Position numbers and translations under genes: made by a program. From NCBI GenBank assembly GCA_002270565.1, contig NQMI01000031.1:306820-370819 (forward strand): a DNA stretch of 64,000 nt, given 5' to 3'. Under the pieces are notes generated by a model, which saw nothing but the letters and a program-made list of their open reading frames with translations, made no database searches and was not told the DNA's origin. Below are positions 46,301 to 57,029 of the stretch, piece by piece. This stretch comes from Stenocarpella maydis (Eukaryota; Ascomycota; Sordariomycetes; Diaporthales; Diaporthaceae). Each line of letters starts with the position of its first letter. Within the stretch, counting starts at the first letter, position 1.

Positions 46301-46518
46301 GGACCAGTAAGGACTTGAGCGAGCTCGAGAAGCGCAACTCGAGCGTCAACGGCGACCACGATGAGCACACCGGGAAGGATGTGCCCTCGCACATCGGTGG
46401 CGCCACGACTGCGTCCCAGCCGCCTGCGATGGAGCGACCGCCGCTGGAGACATTCAGCACCGCGGCGGAGGAGCTGCCGAAAACGAAAGGGCCGCAAAGC
46501 CTGACTGATGTGGATTAA
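43346..46518 (+). CDS. Alpha/beta hydrolase_3 (hormone-sensitive-lipase type) with long disordered C-terminal tail, seven exons
   Basis: Exons: 43346-43417, 43518-44367, 44459-44559, 44610-44910, 45015-45083, 45232-45299 and 45358-46518. Introns are 50-148 nt; the fourth exon is joined by a GC-AG intron (44560-44609). The product is 873 aa. The hydrolase part spans residues about 25-465, with the oxyanion motif HGGAYFFGS (153-161), nucleophile elbow GDSAGG (Ser 222), acid in GEILRDE (Asp 380) and His in DDLCHVAP (His 428), the HSL-family set. The N-terminal about 20 residues are hydrophobic and may anchor or signal. A loop between Ser and Asp (about 270-340) is charged and variable. After residue about 465 the tail is acidic, then Lys/Arg-rich (KKWLKQKNEWDRRYASTKKK), then Ser/Pro-rich and disordered to the end. 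Likely a lipid-droplet or ER esterase/lipase of sterol esters or acylglycerols. The substrate is inferred only from the family. The phases of all seven exons agree. Confidence 0.88.
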
Positions 46519-47438
46519 TCCCGTGGTTTCCCAGAGGGATATGTCGAGAGTGGCGGTTTAGATACTACATGTACGACTAAACAGCATTTATTATCAATAT
46601 CACAATATAGCGGGACCGTTGCAAGAAAGTGTATAAGCTTAAGCCGGAATTGAAAACAAGATGAAGCATGATAGCTCGCGTGGTCAGTTGTTTTATGTCA
46701 TGCAAACACCGCCTCTAGAGACAGTTGTAATGCAGCCAGGGTGCCATAACATCTCTATCTATCAATGCATATATATATACACATTAATCCCAGTCTATCA
46801 TCATTGCTTGTGCTATGCATCATCTGAGCCCTTATACCGGTGCTGACATTGGTACAAGCAGGTCATACTCAGCAGTCGCAACAGCTGTTATCGATCAATT
46901 ATAGATATTCTGCTACATGAGAAACGACCCTTAAAGCTGGTCAGGGGAAATATGCAAGCTAAGCACGAGATGCCATGTGGATGCGGGCTAGTGTTGTGCG
47001 ACGTGAAATACTCAGGTTGGCAACCCCGGCGTATGAGAGCCTTAAATCGACAAATATGCCTTTAATGGACCTAATCTTCCCAATTAGTCGCGGACCGAAG
47101 TGTTACATAAGAAGGTAATCATCGCGATATTACATCCTTCCGGAGATACTAATAGCGGGGATGTTAATTTTAAAACGGCCATCTTGGTAACTGTTCAGAT
47201 GATACCAAGCCCTAGAAGATCAGGTGAGGCAGGCTCAACTTCCACTATTGAAAATGTATAAATACTGAATTCGAGCAACATATGACGGTCAAAGTTATTG
47301 ATCCTGAGCGTCCTACAGATGTTCACGGCCGCACTTGGTTTACGGGATATCAGGCAACTGCCCAGGTCTTCAGCTTGACTTGTAGACCCCTGTAGTACCA
47401 AGGTAGAAGCCATAAGTGGATTATTACAGTGTACTGCC
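46519..47438. other. Intergenic, convergent 3' ends
   Basis: About 0.9 kb between converging genes; no supported coding frame. AT content rises compared with the genes to the left. An ATATATATATACA run lies at about 46768-46781. Confidence 0.5.
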
Positions 47439-48380
47439 CTAGGATTCCACACTAGGAAGCTCACTCGGGGGCGCCTTATACCTGTTCTCCATCTCCAAGT
47501 CGTAGCAGCCGCGGCTCTCTAATTCAGAATGCGGCCAATAGCTCCTCCGCAGCCTAGGATCTAAATTCGTAGAAAGCCTCGGGGCTCCCTGAGCTCGTCG
47601 ATGAATCGTCTTCGATCGGCGCATCATGAAGACCCCTGCAGCCAAGGTAGCAAGGCCGACGACGCCCAACCCGATGCCGACGCCGATTCCTACCATGTCC
47701 CCTGTGCTGAGGTATCCGTCACCTGTGGAACACGACGGTGCGGCATTTTCTGGGGCTGAACCAGCACTACCCGTCTCCGCGGCGAATATCCATCCGTTGA
47801 TATGCACAGCGAATACCGAGGTGGTTGTATTCATCGTTAGCGTGGTTGGATTCCACTCCTTGAGTTCGTTGCTGGTCTGAACAGTAAAGGTGAACCCGGG
47901 CTCAACCTCACTGTAGCACTGACCCGGAGTTCCGTACGTTTGCCAGGTGTTGAAAGTGTACCCACTGAGACGAAGGTCAGTAGGGCGGTATGTCTTATAC
48001 TATAAGGTTATGGTTGCTTACGATGGGCAACAAGCCACCCTAGTACGATAATTATCCTCGACGTGCGTAGCAACCTGGCTGAAGTCGTGGGGACACGTGA
48101 GAGGTCCAATACTCACGACCGTTTCGGTGTTGAGCCCCAGCAAGTCTTGCTCCCACCATGTGGTGACAGCATTCGGCACGCAGCGAAAGTTGCGATTGAC
48201 GCTGATCCCATACCCTGGATCCCAAGCAACAAGTTCAGAGTCTGAGGCCCAACGCCAGAAAGCCGAAGCACAGTCCTGCGGATGCATGCTATAGGGTGTA
48301 TTGAAGGGAATCCAAGAAGTCAAAGTTCCGGAGCTTGAGTCTGGTGGCCTAAATGACCCCATAGTTACCACTGAAGACAT
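47439..48380 (-). CDS. Single-pass membrane (surface) protein with Cys-Cys-Pro motif, two exons
   Basis: Minus-strand exons are 48380-48022 and 47964-47439; the intron is 57 nt (GTAAGC...CTCAG). The product is 294 aa. The presumed outer part has paired aromatic residues and cysteines (QDCASAFWRW, RCVPNAVTTWWE, LTCPHDF, VACCPSGYTFNTWQTYGTPGQCYSE); the CCPSGYTF segment is formed across the intron and is typical of a large group of fungal surface proteins. Next come a Thr/Asn-rich stalk and one membrane helix (about residues 210-234, GDMVGIGVGIGLGVVGLATLAAGVFMM). A cytoplasmic tail of about 60 residues starts with RRSK. No cleavable signal peptide is seen at the chosen ATG; the frame is open upstream, so the N-terminus is uncertain. 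Possible role in cell-wall sensing or attachment. It is the last intact gene before the RIP island, about 0.8 kb away. Confidence 0.7.
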
Positions 48381-49139
48381 TTTCTGGTGAAAAGTCGAGA
48401 GGTGGCTTGTCCATATTGAAGGAAGAAGCATAAGCAAGGCCCAAAACCACAGAAAGACACACTGGCGTAAGAGATCCCTATTAATAAGAAAGTAATTCTT
48501 ACCGTCACACGAGAAATAAGCATCACCGCGGGAGGGATAGTGCAGGTGAGAAGCTGAGCTCACAGAAGAACACAGTCATGACACTAGCCAATCAAGGTCA
48601 CCATGGAGGATTAAAGATGTCCCCGAAACATCCGTGTATCTGCAAGCGTGCGTTAGAATCGACGGGTTCGAGAGGCGTTTTCGGTCATACAGGCGCCGCC
48701 GCCAATGCCGTCGTGGACCCCGTAACCCCGTGAGCGTTCACCTAAACCACAGTCAGCAGAAAAGAGCACTTGGACTGGGAAAGTACTACACCATGCAAAT
48801 GAGTGAATAAGAATGTGGATGTTAGTAAGAATCATGGGGCAGTCATTGCGAAAAGGCTACAGACCACAAGTATAATAAGAGAATATAATCAGCCGCTTTT
48901 AATCCCTCCTCAATCCGATCCAAAATAATAGTAGAGCATCCACAGTAAATAAAGACAGAAAAGATAGGATAGCCTTAAAACTCTCTTTATGCTTTCTTAA
49001 TAGCATGCCTATTAGGAGAACTGTGGCAATAGTAGTGGGCAGCTACCAGCCAGCAGGCCAGTGCAGTGCTGACCATAGTAACTGACTATGGGCACTGCAG
49101 CCACGTGACCTACGCACATGTATATAGACCCCTACTGGC
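48381..49139. other. Transition zone between the last gene and the AT-rich repeat island
   Basis: No gene is supported. The base composition is still mixed up to about 48.85 kb. AT-rich sequence begins at about 48.86 kb, is interrupted by a GC-balanced patch at 49.02-49.3 kb, and is continuous after that. Confidence 0.5.
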
Positions 49140-49445
49140 TGTGCAGGCTACGCCCATTGAAAACGGGCCACCAGAGGGAAGGGCGATGGGAAAAACATCC
49201 AACGCCCACCATTCTAAGGCACACCGTTCTACCAGAGCCCTTAGGCGCTCAAACAAGCGCATATAGAGGAGCCTCCAACGCAATAGGGGCAGAAAGAGGG
49301 GAATAAAAGGTACAAGAGGAAGGAGATAGAGAAAAAGAATTAAAAATAGTTATTTTATAATATACAAAGACTAATTAGATACATAAATTATTAAAAGAGT
49401 GAAAGGGATTATTCTTCTAAAGCTAGGAATTTTTAAAGTAATATA
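49140..49445 (+). repeat. LTR-like sequence, copy 1 (truncated)
   Basis: This stretch matches the reverse complement of 53590-53890 over about 300 nt. Shared blocks include CCAGAGCCCT, GAGGAGCC-(x)-AAC-x-CAATAGG, GGGGAATAAA and a later CTAA-TAGATACA-AAT block. The match stops near 49440, where the tandem 1169-nt repeat begins, so the LTR appears cut by that insertion. Similarity was judged by eye. Confidence 0.65.
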
Positions 49446-49455
49446 ATGTAGTGAT

Positions 49456-50624
49456 CACACCAAACCTTTATAGGGCTCAGTAGGTAACCTATAGGGTTTA
49501 TGTTAGCAGAGCGGCATAGAGGTAATACTTAACCGAGTTGCAGTATACAAAAACACTATTCACAAGGAGGGTATGATCAGAAGCTATAAGGCTATCTAGT
49601 TAGGAGGACTAAATACTTAGATTAACAACTAAAGAGTCTATTCTATAGAAGCTATCTATAGTAGTAATAATCATATCTTTATATATTCTAACTCTTTATC
49701 TATCCCTAGTAGTAGACCATATGGACCGCTTATTAATTTGCATAGTCTAGCCTTATACTTAGCTGGACCATTCATTGGTCCTAATAGTCTACCCTAGTTA
49801 GTAGGTCCTTAATCCTAACCCTGGTTATTTAGTATATTATTATTAACTCAGGCTGGAAAATGTTCCTAGGTTTCCAATATAGCTGCCTGGGGTTATCTTC
49901 TATAGTAATTAGCAGCTAATAAATATATATTTATAATATTATTTCTCTTCTTACTTTTTTTATCCTTAAAGGTATTCCTATAGATTGTCCTTATTATTTA
50001 TTATATCCTTTATTATGCCTTTTTAATTTATTATATTAGGCTAAATCAAAGATTCTTAGGTCTTAAAATCTTCTTATTACTTTAAGAAGACTAAGTAAAG
50101 TAAATCTTTTTCTATTACTATAGCTTCCTATAGTTTCATTATACTAACTTACTTAGCTTAAAAGGCTAATAGAGCTTCCTATATTACCTTAAAGAAGAAT
50201 TTATCCTATTATTTTAAGTATATTTATTAGAAGTATAGAAACTATAATATATATAGGCTTATACCTACCTAAATGCAGAAGATTATAACTTAGTATAATC
50301 TAAAGCTATACTAAATATAGTAGAGGAGGAGTTAGAAAAGGCTACTATAAAGGTATATTATCTATATAAATAGCATCATTTATAAGCTAAGAAGATAATA
50401 TATATAGTATACTAAGGTATTAAAATAATTATTAAGCTAGATTATATTGAAAAGGAGAAGGCTAAGGCTAAGTAAAGGCGGATTACTAAGCAGTCTGCTG
50501 AGGCTATTAGTTAGCACTCTACTAAGGGGGCTGGTAGAATGGTTGCACAGAAGGCCTGGTTGCGCTCTAAAGGCGAGGTAGGTGTTTTTAATTAAAGTTC
50601 CTTAGTAAGAATACAAATTAGTTT
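49456..50624. repeat. Tandem direct repeat, unit 1 (1169 nt), RIP-degenerate
   Basis: Unit 1 begins at CACACCAAACCTTTATAGGG and is followed immediately by a second copy starting with the same sequence at 50625. The two units align along their length with mostly transition-type differences. Many TAG/TAA codons interrupt all frames. One plus-strand frame shows a charged helical remnant (around 50280-50560, Glu/Lys/Arg-rich in homologous positions) that suggests an old coding sequence, perhaps the C-terminal part of a transposase or gag; family not determined. Confidence 0.85.
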
Positions 50625-51796
50625 CACACCAAACCTTTATGGGGTTCAGTAGGTAACCTATAGGGTTTATGTTAGCAGAGCGGCGCAGAGGCAGCATATA
50701 ACTAAGTTACAGTATATAAAGACACTATTCACGAAAAGGGTATAATCAGAAGCTATAAGGCTATCCAGTTAGTAGAACTAAATACTTAGATTAATGACTA
50801 AAGAGTCTATTCTGTAAGAGCTATCTACTATAATGATAACTATATTCTTATATATTTTAACTCTTTATCTTTCTTTAGTAGTAAACCATGTAGACCGCTT
50901 ATTAACTTATATAATCCAGCCTTATAATCAACTAGACCGCTTATCAGTTCTATTAGTCCGCCTTAGTTAGTAGGTCCCTAATCCTAACTCTAATTATCTA
51001 ATGCATTACTATTAGCTTAGGCAGGGAAATATTTCTAGATTTCCAATATAGCCATCTAGAGTTATCTTCTACAGTAGTTAGCAGCTAATAGATACATATT
51101 CATAATACTATCTCCCTGCTTACTTCCTTTATCCTTAAAGGTATTCCTATAAGTTATCCCTCTTATTTATTATATTTCTCATTATATCTTCCTAATTTAT
51201 TATATTAGGCTAAGTTAAAAACTCTTAGGTCTTAAAATCTTCTTATTATTTTAAAAAGACTAAGCAGAGTAAGTCTCTTTCTATTACTATAGCTTCCTAT
51301 AGCTCCACTATACCAAGTTACTTATCTTATAAAGTTAGTAAGGCTTCCTATATTACTATAAAGGAGGACTTATGTTATTATTCTAAATATATTCACTAGA
51401 AGTATAGGAATTATAGTATATACAAGCTTACACCTACCCAAATGCAGAAGATTACAACTTAACATAACTTAGCTAAGGCTACACTAGATAAGACAGAGGA
51501 GGAGTTAGAAAAGGTCACTATAAAGGTACGCTATCTGCACAAATAGTATCATTAATAGGCTAAGAAGATAGTATATATAGTATATCAGGACATTAAAATA
51601 ATCAATAAGCTAGATTATATAAAAAGGAGGAGGAGGCTAAGGCTGAGCAAAGGCAGATTATTAAGTAGTCTGCTAAGGCTATTAATTAGCGCTCTACTAA
51701 GGAGGCTAGTAGGATGGTTGTATAGGAAGCAGGGTTATACTCCAAGGGTAAAGTTAGTATCTTTAACTAGAGTTCTTTAATAAATAAGGGTATTAG
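50625..51796. repeat. Tandem direct repeat, unit 2, RIP-degenerate
   Basis: Second copy of the unit above, better preserved in places. One frame (about 51440-51600) reads as a charged helical segment (KATLDKTEEELEKVTIKVRY) before stops appear. Differences from unit 1 are mainly C/T and G/A, so the two copies were mutated separately after duplication. Confidence 0.85.
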
Positions 51797-52279
51797 TTAG
51801 TCTAAATTTATAGGTACTAGTTATAATGGGGGTATACCTATAGGTAGCTTATTAAGTACTTAAGATCTATTACTAGGAATAAAGGTTTACATTATTTTAT
51901 TTAACTAGTCCTAATCCCTACTAATCCCTTGCTAACTAATTATATAGTATTCATTTTATCCTTTGTTTTCTTTAACTAGTAACTATTAGGGCGGTTTATA
52001 GGTATAGTTAGTAGTCAGGGTATTAGCTTGAAAGGAGTAACTGGTATTATTGCGCTTCTCCTGAGGGTATGACTGATAACGGTTATTAGCTATTAGTATC
52101 GTTATTAGTCTTTTATTAGTTGATTTTATTATTTCAGCTATAGGAAGAGCTGAGGTTTATTATATAATTTTATTATAGCGTTAGTTTATTATAGTTCCAT
52201 ATATATAGGGCTTCTAGCCAGGTTCCTGGTTCCTAAAGATTAATCTACTATAGACTATATATAATAGCACTAGAGTTAA

Positions 52280-53470
52280 TTATAGCAGTACATTAGGTTT
52301 GCTACTAATTCCCATATATTCTCGCTAGAATTATAGCCTTTCCATTTAATAAGGTATTCTATTATACCTTAGTATTACCTAAAATCTATATTTATTTCTA
52401 CTTTATATTCCTTATTATACTTATTAATAATCCTAATTTATATTTCAAGCTTTATATTTTTAAATATTAGTTCTAAAAGTGAAATATAAAAAACTAAGTA
52501 TTATCCTATCCCTTAAGGTAGTAAAAGTTTATAGTTAGTATTTAAAAGTTTCCTTAGAATTTTAAAGGAGCCAATTTTCTTATAGTTAAGCTTATTACTA
52601 AGTTACTTAATTTTAATATTTTATTATATAAGGTAGACTTTATCTCTCTTCTTAAGAATTAATCCCTTAATTCTTTTCTAATTTATATATCTTATTATTT
52701 ATTTCTATAGAAAAAAAGTTCTTCATAAATATCTCATTAGGTTTATTTAATTCATATTGCTTTTTATTCCACTAATTCTGCTAATATAGTATCTAGTAGT
52801 AACTTATAGTATACCTAAGGCTTATATTCATAGAGTGCAAAGAAAGGTAACTATTTAGTTATGCTGGAGGTTGCGCTATTATAGACGAATTATGCTAGTA
52901 GTAGTAATTTAACTTAGTTATCCTATAACTAGTTAATATAATATTAAAGGTATTATTCTATAATCTAGTTAATTCATTCTATCTATTTATTTATTTATAA
53001 ATATACTATTATTAAGAATTTATATTTTACATTAAGTTACTTTATTAGTAACTTTTAGAAGTTTAATATAAAGAGCTTATCTCTATTTAAGATAATCTTC
53101 TATAGTATTTTATAATTACTTATAATAATTTATAAGAATATATATATAAGTTCTTCTATTATACTAGCTTCCTTATATAGTATGAAATATATATACTTGC
53201 GTAGTCTATAAACTACTACTAGGATGCTGTTATATAGTATTCTAGTTAAGGGTTCTTATAAGAGGGGTAGCTTAATAATAAAGTCTAGACTAATGGATAA
53301 CCATATAGTTATAGGCATTAGTAGGGGTTTCAATAATCCATATGGTATATGTTTGGAGGCCTTATTTTTATTATATAAATTGCACTTGCTAATAATTTTC
53401 TTAACTTTTTCTCAAAGGGTAGTGATTTAGTAGTTTTATTAAATCCTTTTAGTAGTTACTATAATTTCTT
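52280..53470 (-). mobile_element. Ty3/Gypsy chromovirus remnant: integrase core to chromodomain, minus strand, inactive
   Basis: Read on the minus strand, 53450 to about 52750 resembles the end of the integrase zinc-binding region and the integrase core. About 52700-52290 resembles the integrase C-terminal GPF-type module and then a chromodomain with the recognisable YLIKWKGYN segment near 52350, close to the consensus of fungal chromoviruses. Every part is interrupted by TAG/TAA, mostly where Gln or Trp is expected, the pattern of C-to-T mutation. No reverse transcriptase is joined to it, so this is a fragment of an element, cut on the upstream side by the LTR-like sequence at 53488. Confidence 0.75.
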
Positions 53471-53487
53471 AATAGCTATATACTGTT

Positions 53488-53900
53488 CCGGGGTCTAGGG
53501 GAACCGGCATGTTTCGGAATCCGGAGGAAAACCAGCCTTGGCATTTCCCCCCCCCCTTTAAGACTATAAGAAGGGGCCTTCCTGCGTTGCTTTTGAGAAA
53601 TTTCTAGTCCTAGAGAATTAATCTTTTTTATACCCTGTGAATTTGTATCTGTTAGATATATATGTGTGTATTGTGAAACTATTTCTTATGCCCTCTTTTT
53701 TTACCTCTCCTTTTTGGCACCCTTTATTCCCCTTATAACTCTCCTATTGTGTTAGGGGCTCCTCTTCTTGCCTTTTATGCTCCTCTTGGGGTGGTTGCTT
53801 GATTAGGGCTCTGGCAGAATGTATGCCTTTTTGTGTGTGTGGAGGTTTTGTCCTCTTGCTTTTCCCTCTAGGCCTGTTTTCACTGGTGTCTGTCCTATGA
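53488..53900 (-). repeat. LTR-like sequence, copy 2, inverted relative to copy 1
   Basis: On the plus strand the block begins TGTTCCGGGGTCTAGGGG (53488), so on the minus strand it ends in CCCCGGAACA, the CA end expected of an LTR. It includes GACTATAAGAAGG (TATA-like) and a GC-balanced stretch that is far less mutated than its surroundings. The part 53590-53890 is the inverted counterpart of 49140-49445. The exact 5' limit is uncertain. Confidence 0.6.
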
Positions 53901-54418
53901 ATCGAATATGGGTTTCTTTGGCTAATGAGGTTTCTTTGGCTATTATAAAGTTCCTTAGCTTTTGGGCCTAGATTCCCTATTTTATTTATAAGGTTGTTGG
54001 TTACTTTAGGGGAGTGAATCTCTATACTTCTAATACCATTTAATTCTAATTAGAGCTATAGCGCCCTCTCGCTCTTAATAGAGGATTTTGCTATCATGCA
54101 AAGGCTAGATTTACCCTCCTAAGTTGCCTATAGTTGACCCAGTGGCAATAGGAGTAGGTATATATGAGGCTGGTCTGATCTCTATACCGAGCTGACTCTA
54201 TTACCTCAGCTATATCTTAGACCCCCTCCCGGCATACCCAATTTAGTAGTAAAGTATAGAACCTCTAGCCTAGCTATATATTCCTAGAAAAGCTACTAAG
54301 GGATTTATATTCTCAGGCCTTAGAAATTCATTCCAATTGGATTTAATAGTATTTAATTAGGGCTTATTTCCTTAGAAGGGATATAAAGGACTAGTATTAA
54401 GAAGGTTTGGTAAATCCC

Positions 54419-57028
54419 AACCGCCTATATTACCTGAAACTCTCTTGCCCTTAGATATAGCACCCAAAGGTTCGGTATACTAATTCCCTAATATGGGTAA
54501 ACTGGGTATAATAGAGCCCTGGTTTAACTGATTAGGCCCCTCTTTAGTTTTCCCTTTTAAGTTATTATTATAATATCTAATTACCCTATTAAATACTATA
54601 TCTGAGATATTATTTGATGTTGTATGATGTTGGGTTGGGTAATGGTAGTGCTAAATGTTGCATGCTTTTATAGGGAGTTGAAGAAGTTCCTGCCCTACTA
54701 ACTGCTGTCCTTCTGATTGATAAGCTCGGAGCTTCTGCTGTTATTAGCACCCCCCGCGGTCAGGATGGCTGGCATTAGCAGCATGAGGGTATTCCGAATA
54801 TTTATGTTATCCTCTCCTCTGGTTACTTGCAGTTGAGTAGCTCCTGCCTGCTACTACAGCAAGACTTTATAGTATTTAATGTAACCTTCTATATTAATAC
54901 TATTTACTTGGATTATATCTAGTTATTCCTATATGCATCTTAGTGAATTTTAAATAGTACTTAATACCTTTATTTCTTCTGGATATACTTAGTAGAGAGA
55001 AATATTTAATACCCTTAAATAGTACTTATATCTTGCCTCTTTAGAAAGCAGCTCTAGTATGGAGAAATATTTAATTTTACTATTACTATAAGGGATTAAT
55101 CAGGACCTGTTTACTTCTATATGCATCTTAGCAGACCCCAAATAGTACTTATACTTTTGCCTTCTCTTAAGACCCCTAGTAGAGAGAAACATTTAATACC
55201 TTCAGATAGCACTCATACTAGGCCCTCTCCTAAGAACGTAAAGGTGGAGAGAAACATTTGCCTTCATTATCACTGCAAGGGACTAATCAGAACCCATATC
55301 CTCTATTTACCTAATAGAAGATATTCATTCTGCTTCCCCATCCACTAGAGGTTCTCCTTTTAAGGGAAGGGAGCAGGATATAGATGAGGCAAGAGGGCTC
55401 TCATTAAAGAAAGGTCCACCTTAAGGACGCCAGTCTCCTTAGGAACCTGCCCCCACCCTATCTGGGACCTCTAATTAGGAGCGTTATACTCCTGTGCCAC
55501 CCATTCAGGCAGCTTCTCAGCCTGTTATACCTTTAATGCCCTTTGGAAATACTGCCCTTTAGGCCTTGCTATTTGTACTTTAATTGACTTCACGATTTAA
55601 TAAAACTAATATCATTAAAGTTATTAATTCAATAGAGACCATTACTAACCAGTTCTAGTATTCATTGGATTAGGTATTTAGCTTATTCCTCTAGGTTTGC
55701 GCTACCTTGAGCCTAGTTAATGATGTTTATATAATTACTGCAGGAGAGCATGATTGGGTTGGTTAGAAAGGCTAGCTGATGGCCTACTACTAAATCCATA
55801 ATGCTGCCTCTCATGCTAATCCATCTGAGGTAATTAATACTATCTGGAGGAATTACCCTGCTGAAGATCTGGAAGCCTGGAAGCACTGGATTGTAACTTA
55901 TAACTAGGTACTGGATTTCATTGATGATGGTCTGATCTTACTAACCTAGCCATTCTATTAAATCTTACTATTGACTCTAAAGAAGATATTAGCCATTAGA
56001 AGCATATCTGATAAGGAGGCTAGAACCTATAACTAGAGAACTTTCAAGATAGAACTCCTTTCTCTAATTAATAAGGAACTAGAGTACTCCCGTTAGGATG
56101 AGCATAATGATATAAGGGGGGCTAGTCTTATAACTTGCTATCCCCCTCCTATTCAGCTTATAAAGATACCTCACCCATAGCCTTAATCTACCCTAAGGAC
56201 TATAGAATTATTAGTATAAACCCCCTCTTGCTCTAATTAGCCAGGATATAAGATCATCTAGAAGAATATCCAGTTTAATAAAGACTCTTTAGTGGATGAC
56301 TTAGCCCATAAGTTTGCCTAGATAAAGATTAAGTTTGTAATTAAGAATGACCTTATAGAAAGCCTGCAGCCTATATTAAATAAACTTAATGCAAATCAAG
56401 CATATATTAATAGGGTGCTTAGCTATAATTAAAGCTGGGCTTGCTTAGGACTTAATGGCCCTAGTATAATTATATTCTTAAACTCACTAGAAGCTAATTA
56501 TGATTAGGAGGATGGTTTTACTAATAGATATTCTGAAGACTATTAGTGGAATGTATTTAAGCTAGCCTATTAATGGAATGGCAAGATTAGAAAGTGCTAT
56601 GGATGTGGCACTTCCTCTGATTATAGGGCCTACTAATGCTCCAAATTGCTAGAACTTGTTAAGCTTGGCTTAATCTGGTTTCCTAGGTGGGAAAGTAACT
56701 TGGTATTCCTTAGCTCTTAAGAGGATATCTATAAAGGTAGGTCTAACTAGCTTAATCCTATAGCTCTAGCTTTCTATAGGGATATAGAATATTATGGTAT
56801 TAAGAAGTTTGCTAGAGGCTGTCTGGAATTTTTACTTTTAAAAGGAAGGACGGACTTACCTTATATTTAGAGATATTAGTCTCTAATTGCTAACCACCCC
56901 GAACTTAAGGGCAATATATCTCTTAGGGAATCAAAGAAGATTTAGAACCCTAATCTGGGAACTAAAGTGAATTCCCTCTTTACAATATTGATTTCTAAAC
57001 CCAAATTAGTATTTATTAGTAACAAAAC
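54419..57028 (+). mobile_element. Ty3/Gypsy leader and gag region, copy A, inactive
   Basis: The first 1155 nt (54419-55573) recur at 57030-58184. After that a gag-like frame continues to about 57000 with many TAG/TAA codons. Around 56585-56640 it contains a degenerate zinc-knuckle-like stretch (KCYGCGTSSD, then YQC-like sequence if the stop is ignored). The copy ends at a single N (57029). No intact frame longer than about 75 codons survives. Confidence 0.7.
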
Positions 57029-57029
57029 N
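57029..57029. other. Single ambiguous base at the junction of two repeat copies
   Basis: An N stands exactly between the end of copy A and the start of copy B of the Gypsy leader. This is typical of a contig join, a gap of unknown size reduced to one base, or a collapsed difference. Confidence 0.9.

Noticed and set aside
40887..46518. Possible host-selective toxin or secondary-metabolite cluster, suggested by the AKT2-like hydrolase
   Set aside because: No polyketide synthase, peptide synthetase, terpene cyclase, P450, transporter or cluster regulator lies nearby. The hydrolase group is widespread outside such clusters.
53224..53430. 68-codon plus-strand frame in the AT-rich island
   Set aside because: It is the antisense of the minus-strand integrase remnant.
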